From assembly GCA_016647705.1 (NCBI GenBank), contig CM028338.1, positions 10,873,240-10,937,239 on the forward strand: a stretch of 64,000 bases of DNA. Direction: 5' to 3'. Of this stretch, positions 21,366 to 33,289 are shown piece by piece. Origin of the DNA: Eucommia ulmoides. Lineage: Eukaryota; Streptophyta; Magnoliopsida; Garryales; Eucommiaceae. Every line of letters begins with the position of its first letter. Position 1 is the stretch's first letter. The position numbers and the translations under genes were made by a program. The notes under the pieces are model-generated. The model had not been told where the DNA came from and did no database searches. It saw only the letters and a program-made list of their open reading frames with translations.

Positions 21366-21628
21366 TTCATATGGTAGAAATACTTACACTACAAGTAAAA
21401 ATACTTTTTATCTCACTTAAATACAGTGATAATTTTTTTTCAGGTTATATATATATGTTCACAAATCAAAAGTGATAAACGGAGTCGTGATAGAAAGTAA
21501 GATATTTATTATTATGTTTACTAACTATGATAGATAATACAAAAATATTATAATGATAACCAAAATATGAGATCAGTTACTTACTTATAATCTCGCTTAG
21601 GCGTAAAAGAAAGATATGGTTGGTCTCT
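21366..21628. other. No gene seen
   Basis: AT-rich sequence with no recognised coding region. Confidence 0.4.
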
Positions 21629-21631
21629 TTA

Positions 21632-22064
21632 GGCCCCGTTTGGTAACCTTTTTCATCCCAAAAATTCTCATCCCATTCCCAGATTTTTGAGATTTTTGTT
21701 TGGGAATAGCATTTGGTAATTTTTGTTCACGTTCCCATTCCATTCCCATTTGAAAATTGTGCCAACTTTTTTCATAAAAAATGAGAAACAAAAAAAAAAG
21801 TCGTTTCTTATTCTTCCCATCCCATTCCCAAAAATCACCGCCACTGTTCATCCGCCGCCCGTCAGCCACTGTCCGCCGCTAGCAGCCTTCTCTGGCAACT
21901 GTTGCCGGTCACCTCCGGCATCGCTGGCCGCCCACCATCCGGCAACTTCCGGCGCCGCCAGTCGGCCACCGTCCAGCGAAAAAAAAAAAAATGTTCTCAA
22001 AATAATTTTTTATTTTTATTTTTTATTTTAGGATAAAATCGTTACCAAACGCGATTCTGTTCCC

Positions 22065-22105
<41 letters not shown>

Positions 22106-22214
22106 TTATTAGCCGCGATTTTAATCCCAAGAAGGCAACAAAATTCTCATCCCATCCTATCCCATTTTCATCCCACTGCTGGGATGGGAATAGAAATGGT
22201 TACCAAACGCCATC
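21632..22214. mobile_element. PIF/Harbinger-like non-autonomous element (583 bp)
   Basis: Bounded by TTA duplications (21629-21631 and 22215-22217). Terminal inverted repeats share CGTTTGGTAACC (left GGCCCCGTTTGGTAACC, right end the reverse complement of GATGGCGTTTGGTAACC). Inside the ends, TCATCCCAAAAATTCTCATC and CCCATTCCC motifs recur on both sides in inverted sense. It holds no transposase gene, a (TA)n run near 22074-22101 and a GC-rich middle. A 3-bp TTA/TAA target and this terminus fit PIF/Harbinger (Tourist-like) families. It is related to 40671-41775. Short ORFs across it are not genes. Confidence 0.75.
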
Positions 22215-22217
22215 TTA

Positions 22218-22871
22218 ACATCTCAGTTTTTCATGTAATTACAAAGATCATATATATGTGTGATCAAAGTAAAAGATTGTAATCATTTAAACAATATCTA
22301 TCTCAGTTTTGTATCAAAGTGAGACGTTTACTCTCTTTTCTACCACATTTAAAAATCGTGCTCCTTACCAATAAGAATCACATTTAAAAATTATGATTGT
22401 TCATCATATATTTCTTTAAAAAAAATAATACTACCCCACCATGGTAAAAAAATGTCAAACTAACAAATGAATTGAAGGTTTCCGGAACAACTAAATTATT
22501 AATGTCATAAGAATTTTACGTCACCATGAGAAACACAAATTACATTATTTTTCAACAAAAAAATCACAATCTTGAATTTCTATAAGTATAATTGTCTAAA
22601 AGATCATAGCACAATGTTCATCAACTTCTTCATCAAATGATGTGGTGACCTTTTACTTGATCATTTACAATAGCTTGAGTGTCATCGACATGCTCTACCT
22701 GTATCCTCGAAATGTTTTGCAACAGTTAATAAAGAATGAAAATCATGATGTCATAACTACGTCATTAAAATATATTTTGTTAAAAAAAGAAAAAATATGT
22801 ACATTGCAAGAAATAATATTAATAAACATAAAATAGATCTAAACGAACATGTCAAGTTATGACAATACAGG
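22218..22871. other. No gene seen
   Basis: AT-rich DNA between the small transposon and the large gypsy insertion. Open frames at 22642-22836 (+) and 22757-22969 (-) have no recognisable motif. Confidence 0.4.
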
Positions 22872-22876
22872 GTACA

Positions 22877-25037
22877 TGTTACACCCCACCCCGGGCACCC
22901 GTCACTTGAGGCCGGACGTGACGTCGATCTGACGTTACCTAACTCATCCACGAATATCCATCCATACATATATACCTACATATTTGTGCTATTGTAAATT
23001 TTTTCCCAAGAAATATATATATATACCCGTTTCAAAATTTGGGAATATATCGGTCCCAAATATTCACAATCTAAAACACAAAAATACCTAAACCTTCCAC
23101 GGTTCACATCCGACCGGCTCACTTCCAAAACGACACTACCTCCGGACTCTACCTAGTTCCAGTAGTGGACTCACTCCTAGTTGCGACACCTGAAACCAAA
23201 TAATTTTTATCGGTGTACTGTCTTCATAATAAAAATATTTAATGGATCAAGTACAATTATTAAATATTACATTTCAAAATATAATATTTTATAATCACAT
23301 ACTAGGTTGAGAATTCAGTTCTACTGCCACCAATGTAAGGATACTAATATGTTTAAAATACGTAGAAGTATTAAACACCACGTTTCAAAATATAATAATG
23401 TAACTGAATACTACGTTAAAAAAAATCAAGTTTCACTACCACCAATGAAATGAAGTAATATAATTAACACCCAACTCAAATATTTTAAGTCAACCAATTC
23501 AAATATTTTAAATTCACTAATTCAAATATTTTAAACGTATAATAAAATACACCACACCTCCTCTCCTACTAACCATATGATCATTTTTACCTCACGATCG
23601 GGAGTTATAACGGTACTGTAACCTATACAATTGTTCTATCTAACGTGACTATCAATGTCAGGGTCATTTATTATCCCCAATGGTAGGGGTACGACCCGCA
23701 GGATTTGTACACTTGACGGGTCAATCAACCACATGCAGGACAAATCCTCCTGACAAGTCATAATAATCAACAACCACCTGCCGGACTAATCCTCCAGATA
23801 GGTCATAATAATCAACAATCACCTGCTAGACTAATCCTCTGGATAGGTCATAATATATTCAACCACCTGTAGGACTAGCACTCCTAACGGGTCATAATAT
23901 CAACAACCACTTGCTAGACTAATCCTCTGGACAAGTCATAATATCTCACAACATAATCAACCACCCGCAAGACGTGCCCTCCTAATAGGTGAATACCATC
24001 CCACAGGATATGCCCTTTGGACGGGATGAACCCATGACATAGTCAAACAAAAATCACTCTCCACGTTTAAAAATCTACTTGATCCACATAAGTTGTCAAA
24101 TCGTCTAATTTTAATAAAACTATTTTTGCACAATTTATACGAAAATAAAATTTGTATATTTACATTGAAGACAATACACTTACCTCGTTTTCTGCACTGT
24201 AAAAATATTACCGCCCAAAACCTACCGTGACGCTGCTATCTGTGAACCTATTCCGGATTCCCGCCTACCGATAGGTTGGATTGTTTTGGATTTTGTTTTT
24301 ATTTGATTTTTCTTTCTTATTTTTTTTATTTTTTTTTCTTCTTTCTTTTCTATTTTGGTTCCTGGTTTAGCCGACCGCCGCCGACTTTTCTCTCTCTCTC
24401 TATTGTCCCCGACTGTTGGGGATCTCACACCGACACAACGACGGCAACGTCAGACCACCCACCGACGAAGTTGACAGTCGAACACCAACAAACCCACACC
24501 ACCAAACCAAACGGATGAGCACCCACATACCCACAATGGCGAGCGATCACCCACCCACAGCGAGGACGGAGCAAACCCTCACCGTCGACGCACAGAACAC
24601 TCCGTCGGACTTATTTGAGTCACGACGATCCCACACACGCACGCCGAAATACACTCCTGCGGAGCAAACAACCGCACCGCCGGCGAACCACAACGATAAC
24701 GCATCCACATTACGACGTACACACACATAGTCACCGGCCCCTAAACAGAACAAACCACCACTGAACGATCAGCACACCGCCGACTGAACACCCACCACTG
24801 GAATACTCATGCCACCACCACCACCGTTGATCGACAACTACCCGAACCTCCCACACACCGAAACCCACCGGAAGAACAAAACAACACTGTCGACGTTCTA
24901 ATCGAACACCCCCAGCGGATCGAACAGAAGAACATATACCCCACGCTCATCAGGTTACACCCACCGCCGGACTATCCCCCAACCTCGCCGATCGAGCACT
25001 CTCTCTTTTCTCTTCGGTTGTTCTGATGGGTGTATAG

Positions 25038-25080
<43 letters not shown>

Positions 25081-25316
25081 AACATCGCCACATGTCCATG
25101 CATATATATATTATTTTTTCCAAATTACATTAATCTCCCCTAATTATCTTTAAGTTATCATTATTTGAGCCTAAAACAAAATTAATATTTTTAAAATTAC
25201 TAATTGACCCCTAAAATTTTAAATTAAGTTAGAAATGACACATTCTATTCCGTTATTTTCTAAATGTTCTAAAATGCGGCTAATGAATATGCACATGCGG
25301 AAATTAGGGTCTTACA
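22877..25316 (-). repeat. 3' LTR of the Tekay/Del-like gypsy
   Basis: On the plus strand it starts TGTTACACCCCACCCCGGGC and ends AGGGTCTTACA. It contains an array of inverted-repeat units (23685-24030), a GC-richer part (24380-25020), a GT/GC dinucleotide run (25048-25078) and an AT-rich end. ORFs inside (24222-24753) are shadows. Confidence 0.92.
23685..24030. repeat. Array of ~45-50-bp inverted-repeat units in the LTR
   Basis: About seven units of the form CAACCACCTGC-[CGA]GGACTAATCCTCC-[GA]GACAGGTCATAATAAT. Within each, GGA and CCTGC on one side face TCC and GACAGG on the other, giving a small imperfect hairpin. The same array is in the partner LTR (29690-30080). Confidence 0.75.
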
Positions 25317-25799
25317 ACCCTTCCATCCTTCGTCCTGAAATTTTAGTTACCCTGATCGAACAATTGCAGATATTTATTCTTCATCTCATCTTCTCGCTCC
25401 CACGTTGCTTCCTCTATGGAATGACTGCGCCACAACACTTTCACCAGTGGAATCATTTTCGTTCATAACACCTGATTTTTTCGGTTTAGAATTTGGACTA
25501 GCTCCTTAATGTATGTCAAATCCTCTTCTAATTCGATTGGTTGAGAAGTCAACACATGTAAAGGATCTGGTACTTATTTCCTAAGCATCGATACGTGGAA
25601 AATGTTGTGTTATCTGGACAATTCTGGCAGTAGGGCAAGTCGATAAGTTGTTGTGCCGACCCGTTCTAAAATGTCATATAGCCCGATATATCTCGGACTT
25701 AACTTTCCTTCCTTCCCGAATCTCGTTATACTTTTCCACGGGGATATACGCAAAAACACATGATCACCCACTTCAAATTCCAACTCTCGCCCACGCTTG
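25317..25799 (-). pseudogene. End of gypsy pol (integrase C-terminal part) and 3' untranslated end
   Basis: On the minus strand, immediately after the integrase core, the sequence resembles the integrase C-terminal end of Tekay/Del chromoviruses (a stretch reading EVGDHVFLRISPWK near 25740-25780). The purine-rich tract (reverse complement of ATCCTTCGTCC and neighbours, 25317-25340) borders the LTR. A chromodomain could not be confirmed. Confidence 0.6.
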
Positions 25800-26339
25800 T
25801 CAGTATAACTCTCTTGTTGACCCTAAGCAACCTTCAATCTTTCCTGAATCACCTTTACTTTTTTCTACCGTCAGTTGGGCTATATTCGGCATTAGTAATT
25901 TTCTTTCTCCTACTTTAGTCAAACAGACGAGAGTCCTGCATCTACTGCCATACAATGCTTCATACGGGGCCATTTCGATTGCCGAATGGTTGCTGTTATT
26001 ATAGGTAAATTCTATCAACGTCAAATGATCATCCCAGCTACCAGGAAATTCTAGAACACAACCCCTCAACATATCCTCCAACATTTGAATCGTACGCTCT
26101 GATTGACTGTCAGTTTGAGGATGAAAGGCGGTACTGAATTTCTGCATGATACCTAAAGTAACTTGGAGACTCGGCCAGAATTTCGAAGTAAATCTCGGAT
26201 CTCTGTCCGACACTATAGAAACCAACGCACCATGTAACCAAACAATCTCGTCAATATACAGTTGGGCATACTTATCAAGAGAGTACATTGTCTTTATGGC
26301 CAGAAAATGAGCAGACTTAGTAAGCCTATCAACGATCAC
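25800..26339 (-). pseudogene. Gypsy integrase core remnant
   Basis: A 179-codon stretch with the typical plant gypsy integrase core: IVDRLTKSAHFLAIKTMY, SIVSDRDPRFTSKFWPSLQ and FHPQTDSQSERTIQMLEDML, then LTLIEFTYNNSNHSAI and YEALYGSRCRT. These are the hallmarks of rve-type integrases of the Tekay/Del group, which insert the cDNA. It is part of a broken polyprotein. Confidence 0.88.
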
Positions 26340-26958
26340 CTAGGTAGAATTATATTCCTTTTGAGTACGAGGTAATCTCGAAACGAAATTCATCGTGATA
26401 TGCTCTCATTTCCACTCTGGAATAGGTAGCGGCTGTAATAACCCACCTAGACGTTGGTGCTCGATCTTGACTTCCTGACAAACAAGACACCTAGCAACAA
26501 ATCCAACAATTTTCTATTTTATTCCATTCTACCAATAGTGTTCTTGTAGATCCTGATACATTTTGGTACTACTTGGGTGCATTGCGTACGCTGAACTATG
26601 CATTTCCTCCAAGATATCTTTCTTCAAATTGGCATTATCAGGCATACACAATCTATTTCCAACCATCAAGGTCTCATCATTATCCTTACTCACATTTGTC
26701 AATCTACTCGAATTTGGATTCCTTGAGGGTCAATCGGGTCAACGAGGCAGTTATAATAGAAAATCTCTGCACAAACCGACGATAATAACCCGCCAATCCT
26801 AAAAAAACTTTGAACTTCGGTCACACTTTTCAGCCTTTCCTATTGAACCACAACTTCGACTTTCTTTGGATCCACTTAAATACCATCCCTTGAGATAACA
26901 ACCCCAAGAATACCACTCTATCCAACCAAAACTCACATTTACTGAATTTCGCATATAA
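26340..26958 (-). pseudogene. Degraded gypsy RNase H to integrase region
   Basis: Lies between the reverse transcriptase and integrase core. Weak traces of the pol connection and of the integrase zinc-binding part can be seen on the minus strand, but the stretch is much shorter than in whole elements, so a large part is gone. Two plus-strand ORFs here (26563-26802) are shadows. Confidence 0.55.
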
Positions 26959-27969
26959 CTATTTCTCTCGCAAAATCTGCAACACAATATTGAGATGCTT
27001 TGCATGCTCTTCTTTATTTTGGGAATAAATCAGTATATCATCATTGAACAAGATAATAAACTGATCTAGATAAGGTTGGAAGAACTGATTCATCAAATCC
27101 ATAAAAGCAACAGGGGCATTCATCAACCTAAATGGTATAAGTAAGAATTCATAATGCCCATACCTCATCTCGAACGCTGTCTTTGCCACATCACTGTCTC
27201 TAACTTTCAACTGGTGATATCCTGATCGAATATCTATTTTAGAAAACACCCTGGCCTTCTCCAGTTGGTCGAACAAATCATGAATCCTAGGCAATGGATA
27301 TTTATTACGAACCGTCACCCTATTCAACTATCGGTAATCAATACACGTCCTTAGCGTGTCATCCTTCTTCTTCACAAATAATACTGGGGCTCTGTAAGGA
27401 AAAACACAAGGTCTAATAAACCTGCGGTCTAATAGATCTTGCAACTGAATTTTTAATTCCTTCAGCTCGGTAGACGCCATATGATAAGGTGGAATGGATA
27501 TCAGAGCAGTTCTTGGAAGTAACTCGATAGTGAATTTTATTTCTCTATCCATTGGCAAACCTGGCAATTCTTCTGGAAACACGTTAGGAAAATCCCTGAC
27601 CATTAGGATATCCGCTACCCAAACTTCATTCTGACTGGTATCAATCACATGCGCGAGATACCCCTGACATCCCTTCTTTATTAACTTCCTAGCCTCTAGG
27701 ACTGAAATCAAACTGATAGGGGTAATGATTCTGTCCCCCAAAAATACAACCTCTGGCTCGCCTGAGACCTGAAAGATAACTTTCTTTTTAAAACAATCTA
27801 CCATGGTATGATAACCAAATAGCAAATCCATACTTGGTATCATATCAAAATCGTGAATACTTAGGGGTAACAGATCCACCGACAATTTTCTATTACCTAT
27901 ACGAAACAGACTGTTTTTATACGCACTAACTATCAACACGGACTCACAGTTCTTGGCTACTTCTCGCAC
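26959..27969 (-). pseudogene. Gypsy protease to reverse transcriptase remnant
   Basis: On the minus strand, 27969-27700 carries the end of the retropepsin region (FDMIPSMDLLFGYHTMVDC). 27600-27330 carries the start of the reverse transcriptase (FPNVFPEELPGLP, RAPVLFVKKKD, RTCIDYR). 27327-26959 carries the middle of RT ([47 protein letters not shown] and a region equivalent to the DD active site). Order and wording match Tekay/Del-type plant gypsy pol. It is a fossil with breaks. Confidence 0.88.
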
Positions 27970-28867
27970 ATTATTCTTTATTAATTTTGCTTTGTTTACT
28001 AATTCTGCATAACATTAGATCTGCTTGCCCGTCAACCTAAAACTTATTTCTATATCAAATTATTTTTGGAATCGTCTACATCTTGTCTCTTCCGTTTTTA
28101 CCCAATTAGAAGTAAATTGGGACATGGAATCAAATTTGATTTTATACTGCAGAATGGTCATCTTCTCCTATTTCAGTAATATGAACTCCCCCTCCAATAA
28201 AATTACAAGGCTACCTTAGTATTGCCTAGAAGGCAGTTTTATGCACACCTTTGGATGTTGTACGCTAGGATAGAATTCATGTATATCAAACAGTAGCGCA
28301 AGGTGTTGTGTAGTCCTATAATACCAGTAAGGTGTTGTATAATAATCCAATTAATAACTTAGCATTGGATGAATCAAGTATGCTCTGGCACACTATTGAT
28401 TTAACAATTAAAATATTAAGTGCTACCGATAGAGAATCCAAATGTCAAGTAATACGAATATGATTACTTATCAGTTATAATTTAACATTTAAAATCACTA
28501 GTACCACCACAATTGTTATCCATCCATCACCACTACTACCAACAATACCACTTAATCCACCAACTAGCCATATCACCATTTCCTCGGACCACTAATCACC
28601 AAATTTATAGTTATTCCTATTAACGGAAAACGAAACTAAGAAAGGAATGCAACAACTTCAACCAGTGGTTAGGCTCTCCTATTACCTATTACTAATTTAT
28701 TATATGTTAAGGGAAGGCCAACAAGACAACACCCATGCACGATGCTAATGCACTATCTAATGCAATGCAATAACTATCATTCACGTGTCGAATCCACCTA
28801 TTGATACCCTATCTCATGGTTCACTACTGACTAGACAACTGGTACGTCTACAGAACCTATAATCTAG
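27970..28867 (-). other. Leader region of the gypsy element with gag largely gone
   Basis: Only about 0.9 kb separates the primer site from the protease region, much less than a normal gag. No capsid domain or zinc knuckle was recognised. The sequence next to the primer site is AC-rich leader. Confidence 0.55.
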
Positions 28868-28879
28868 GCTCTGATACCA
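28868..28879 (-). other. tRNA-Met primer-binding site of the gypsy element
   Basis: On the minus strand TGGTATCAGAGC, the standard complement of the initiator tRNA-Met 3' end in plant LTR elements, lying four bases inside the LTR. Confidence 0.85.
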
Positions 28880-28883
28880 CAAA

Positions 28884-31143
28884 TTTCACACTCCACCCGG
28901 GCACCTGTCACCAGAGGCCGGGCGTGACGTCGACCTGACGTTACCTAACTCATCCACGAATATCCATCCATATAGATATACCTACATACTCGTGCTACTG
29001 TAAATTTTTTCCCAAGAAATATATATATACCCATTTCAAAATTTGTGAATATACCGGTCCCAAATATTCACAACCCAAAACACAAAAATACCTGAACGTT
29101 CCACAGTTCACATCCGACCGGCTCACCTCCAAAACGACACTACCTTCGGACTCTACTTAGTACCAGTAGTAGACCCACTTCTAGTTGCGGCATCTAAAAC
29201 CAAATAATTTTTATCAGTGTACTATCTTCATAATAAAAATATTTAATGGATCAAGTACAATTGTTAAATATCACATTTCAAAATATAAGATTTTATAATC
29301 ACATACCAGGTTGCGAATCCAGTTCCACTGCCACCAATGTAAGGATACTAATATGTTTAAAATAAGTAGAAGTATTAAACACCATGTTTCAAAATATAAT
29401 AATACAATCGAATACTACGTTAAAAAAATCCAGTTCCACTACCACCAATGAAATGAAGTAATATAATTAACACCCAACTCAAATATTTTAAGTCAACCAA
29501 TTCAAATATTTTAAATTCACCAATTCAAATATTTTAAACGTATAATAAAAGACACCACACCTCCTCCCCTACTAGCCATATGATCGTTTTTACCTCACGA
29601 TCGGGAGTTACAATGGTACCGTAACCTGTATAACTGTGCCATCTAATGTGACTATCAGTGCTAGGGCCATTTATTATCACCAATGGTAGGGGTACCACTC
29701 GTAGGATTTACACTCCTGACGGGTTAATCAAGCACCTGTAGGACTAATCCTCTTGACAACTTATAATAATCAACAACCACCTACCTGACTAATCCTCCAG
29801 ACATGTCATAATAATCAACAACCACCTACCGGACTAATCCTCTGGACAGGTCATAATTATAAATAACCACCTACCGCACTAATCATTCGGATAGGTTATA
29901 ATATAGTCAACCACCTGTAGGACTGGTAGTCCTGATGGGTTATAATATCAACAATCACTTGTCGGACTAATCCTCCGGACAAGTCATAATATCTCACAAC
30001 ATAATCAACAACTCGCAGGATGTACCCTCCTAATAGGTCAATACCATCCCGCAAAACATGCCCTCCGACGGGATGAACCTATGACATAGTTGGACAAAAA
30101 TCACTCTCCACATTTAAAAATCTACTTGATCCACATAAGTTGTAAAATCGTCCAATTTTAATAAACATATTTTCCCACAATTTATATGACAATAAAATTT
30201 GTATATTTACAATGAAGATAGTACACTCACCTCATTTTTCGCACTGCAAAAATATCACCACCCAAAACCTACCGGGACGCTGCTACCTGAGAACTTGTTC
30301 CAGATTACCCGCCTGCCGATAGGTTGGATTGTTTTGGATTTTGTTTTTATTTGATTTTTCTTTCTTTCTTTATTTTATTTTTTTTCTATTTTGGTTCCTG
30401 GTTCAGCTGACCGCTGATGACTTCTCTCTCTCTCTCTCTACTATCGCCGACTGTCGGCGACCTCACACCCACACAACGATGGCAATGTTGGACCACCCAT
30501 CCACGAAGTTGACAGTCGAACACCAATAAACCCACACCACCAGACCAAATGGAGGAGCACCCATATACCCACGACGATGAGCGATCACCCACCTACAGTG
30601 AAGACGGAGCAAACCCTTACCATCGATGCACAGAACACTTATCGAACTTATTTGAATCACAACAATCCCACACACGCACGCCGAAACACACCCATCCGGA
30701 GCGAACAATCACACTGATCACACACCTACATCACCACATACACACACATAGTCACCGGCCCCTGAACAGATCAAACCACCGCTGAATGATCAGCATACCA
30801 CCAACTGTACACCCATCGCCGGAACACTCACGCCGCCACCACCACTACCGTTGATCGACAACCGCCTGAACCTCGCACACACCGAAAACCACTGGAAGAA
30901 GAACACCACACTGTCAGCGTTCCAGTCAAACACCCCCAGCGGATCGAACAGAAGAACACATACCCCACGCTCGTCGGGTCACACCTACCGCTAGACGATC
31001 CCCCAACCCCACCGACTGAGCACTCTCTATTTTCTATTTAGTTGTTCTGACGGGTGTATGGATATGTGTGTGTGTGTCTGTGTGTATGTGTGTGTTTGTG
31101 TGTGTGTGTGTGCAAACATCGCCACCTGTCCATGCATATATAT
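28884..31143 (-). repeat. 5' LTR of the Tekay/Del-like gypsy, first part
   Basis: Matches 22877-25100 along its length, including the hairpin array (29690-30080) and a GT-rich run (31064-31111). It stops at a TATAT site where the copia element was inserted. Resumes at 40363/40368. ORFs at 30329-30785 are shadows. Confidence 0.92.
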
Positions 31144-33208
31144 TGTTGATCTAAAGATTTTGATGAACAATTAAGTATTGATATTTTGGTGGAACTAATG
31201 TTTGATCAAGTATTTCAATGATTTAAAGTTCCAGTAATGAAAATGTTAAATTGAATGGATGCTAAATGAAGATATCAAGATGATGAAGAAGTATTAAGAG
31301 TTTGAACAAATTACGAAAAACAACCCAGGTAAATATCCCATTTAGGAACACACACATGACACAAAATGAATCTTATCTTCTATGTGTGTTTTTGTTAAGT
31401 ATATTTATTTGCTCCTATGTGAATTAAAAAGAAATATTTTTGAATGACCAAAATAGAATATTAGAGTATTAGTGTATCTTATTTAAATATAAAAATAGAT
31501 AAAGGGGCAAAATCATAAAAGAAAGTAGGTTAAAAACGAGATCAGAGAAGTGATTCAGAAGAAGGCAGTCGATTGAAGAGGCGACCGAAGAGAGAAGATG
31601 AAACATCCTGAATTGAAGAGTCGACCGACCGGTTGACCTGTGAAAATATCTGAACTCTCTAAATCTGTAAGTCGACCGAGCGGTCAATCGGTGGAGGCAT
31701 GACAAACTCTCTGAATCTACGAGTCGACTGAGCGGTCGACCTATGCTCGCTGCGGTAATGGTTTGGCTGCAAGTTGAGTTAGGCAGTCGACTTGGCAGTC
31801 GACCCAATGTGCTGGTTCAGGATATTGTTTGATCCGATTTTAAATCTAAAAGTAGCCATTTTTTGTTAGGATTTGAGAGATATTTCAGAGATATTCTTAT
31901 TATTTAAGATATAGTTCATATACTAATTAAATCCTTTCAATATGGTTCATTAAATGTTAATGTTTCTCAATTTGGTACTTGAAATAGATTCTACACTTAT
32001 TTATTTTGATTGAGAAATACTTTGGGGGTTTAATTGAGAGTTTTAAAAGTTGTTATTAAGTGAAATTGAACCTAAATAAAGTTCTTATGTTATAAGGGGT
32101 CTATAAGAGTATTTTATTGTCATGACACTTGTAAAATAGCCATTAGGAGGTTGATTATATGTGCCTTTATATAGACCTACGAATTTTCTAAAAATAGCTA
32201 ATCATTCTGAGATAAAATCAGTTTATATTATTTTGAGAGAGATTTTATAAGAGTTATCATTCTACGATACTGTGAGCTATTGTAAGAGTGATTTTGATAA
32301 TTAACTGCGATCTATTTTTATTGATACCGGATTTGAAGCTATATTGTTCTAATCATTATTTCTGTAGATTCCGAGTGATATCTTTCCATATTATTTATTG
32401 TTTATTGTTTTATTTTCGAAATTGATCTTGAATCTAATTACGTGCTTCAATTTACTACCCATACTTTTGTTAAAATCAGATTTATGTATCTCACGTATTT
32501 CTATCACTAGTTGGGATATTAATTGAGTTTTTATTTGACTGGGGTGGTAGAAGCTCAAAGTGAGATTTACTTATCAATTTTGGTATTGGTGAGTTGTGAC
32601 GGATTAAATATCATTGGGTATATTTAATCAAGGGTAGCAAGGTTTTAGTCTCTTCTTGTAAAGAGATTGAGGTAGTTATTCTTCCTGTATAAGAATTGCA
32701 TTTTTTGTTGAGTGATTTTGTAGCGGTTCAATCCTTACCAGGTAAAAGGATATTTGGAGTATTTTGGTAAGGTTTTGATTCTTGTGCCTTAGTGTTAAAA
32801 AGAATTAGGTTATTCTTTAGACGGTAAAAAGTAGAGGTTCTTCCTTAGCCTGTGAAAAGAAAATTGCAAAGGTTGATTCTGAGCCTGTAAAAGAATCGGT
32901 GTTTGAGTTTGATTCCTACCTTTAAAGGAATCTTGGTTTTAGTAGGTGCGACCTCCGTGGAGCTCGGGGGACAGGATTAGCCAAGAGTAGCTTGGTGAAC
33001 CAGTATAAATTTCTGGTGTGCTGCTTTCTTAATTTATTTATTTTGGTTGTTTGGGTGTATACTTAGATTTATTTTAATTTCGCTATGATATAAAGATAAT
33101 AATTAATTTAGGCATAAAATTAATTATTTGATTTATTCAAGTATATTCTAATAATATTTTTTATTCACCCAATTGACCCCCCCTCTTGGGTATTTTAGTT
33201 GGCCAACA
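31144..33208 (+). repeat. 5' LTR of copia A
   Basis: Starts TGTTGATCTAAAGATTTT, ends TAGTTGGCCAACA. Holds the GTCGAC-rich repeat (31555-31810) and several pieces reading GTAAAAGAAT and AAAAGGATA in the right third. Confidence 0.93.
31555..31810. repeat. GTCGACCGAGCGGTCGAC repeats in copia LTR
   Basis: Three to four units of about 50-60 bp, each with AGTCGACCGAGCGGTCGAC or a variant followed by AACTCTCTGAATC. The core is a near-palindrome built from two GTCGAC sites. Equivalent blocks lie at 38705-38965, 44660-44900 and 51790-52035. Confidence 0.85.
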
Positions 33209-33210
33209 AT

Positions 33211-33225
33211 TGGCATCAGAGCTGG
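33211..33225 (+). other. tRNA-Met-type primer site of copia A
   Basis: TGGCATCAGAGCTGG, two bases after the LTR end, close to the standard TGGTATCAGAGC. Confidence 0.85.
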
Positions 33226-33289
33226 TTTAGCTTGAATCTAGTTTGCTAACAAACATCATGAGGCACATGTAGTAGGCACACCAGGTGAG

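Noticed and set aside
21386-21403. CACTACAAGTAAAAATAC, similar to a CACTA terminus
   Set aside because: No subterminal repeats, partner terminus or 3-bp duplication could be found.
23685-24030. Regularly spaced repeats that look a little like a CRISPR array
   Set aside because: Spacers are also repeated, units are imperfect, and the context is a plant gypsy LTR.
24222-24753. Overlapping ORFs rich in Thr, His, Pro or Arg (also 30329-30785)
   Set aside because: They lie in the GC-richer part of the gypsy LTRs on both strands and have no domain.
25648-26004. 118-codon plus-strand ORF
   Set aside because: Antisense shadow of the gypsy integrase and its C-terminal part.
28868-28879. Possible tRNA-like sequence
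   Set aside because: Only the short complement of a tRNA-Met end used as a primer site; no tRNA gene was found anywhere in the window.
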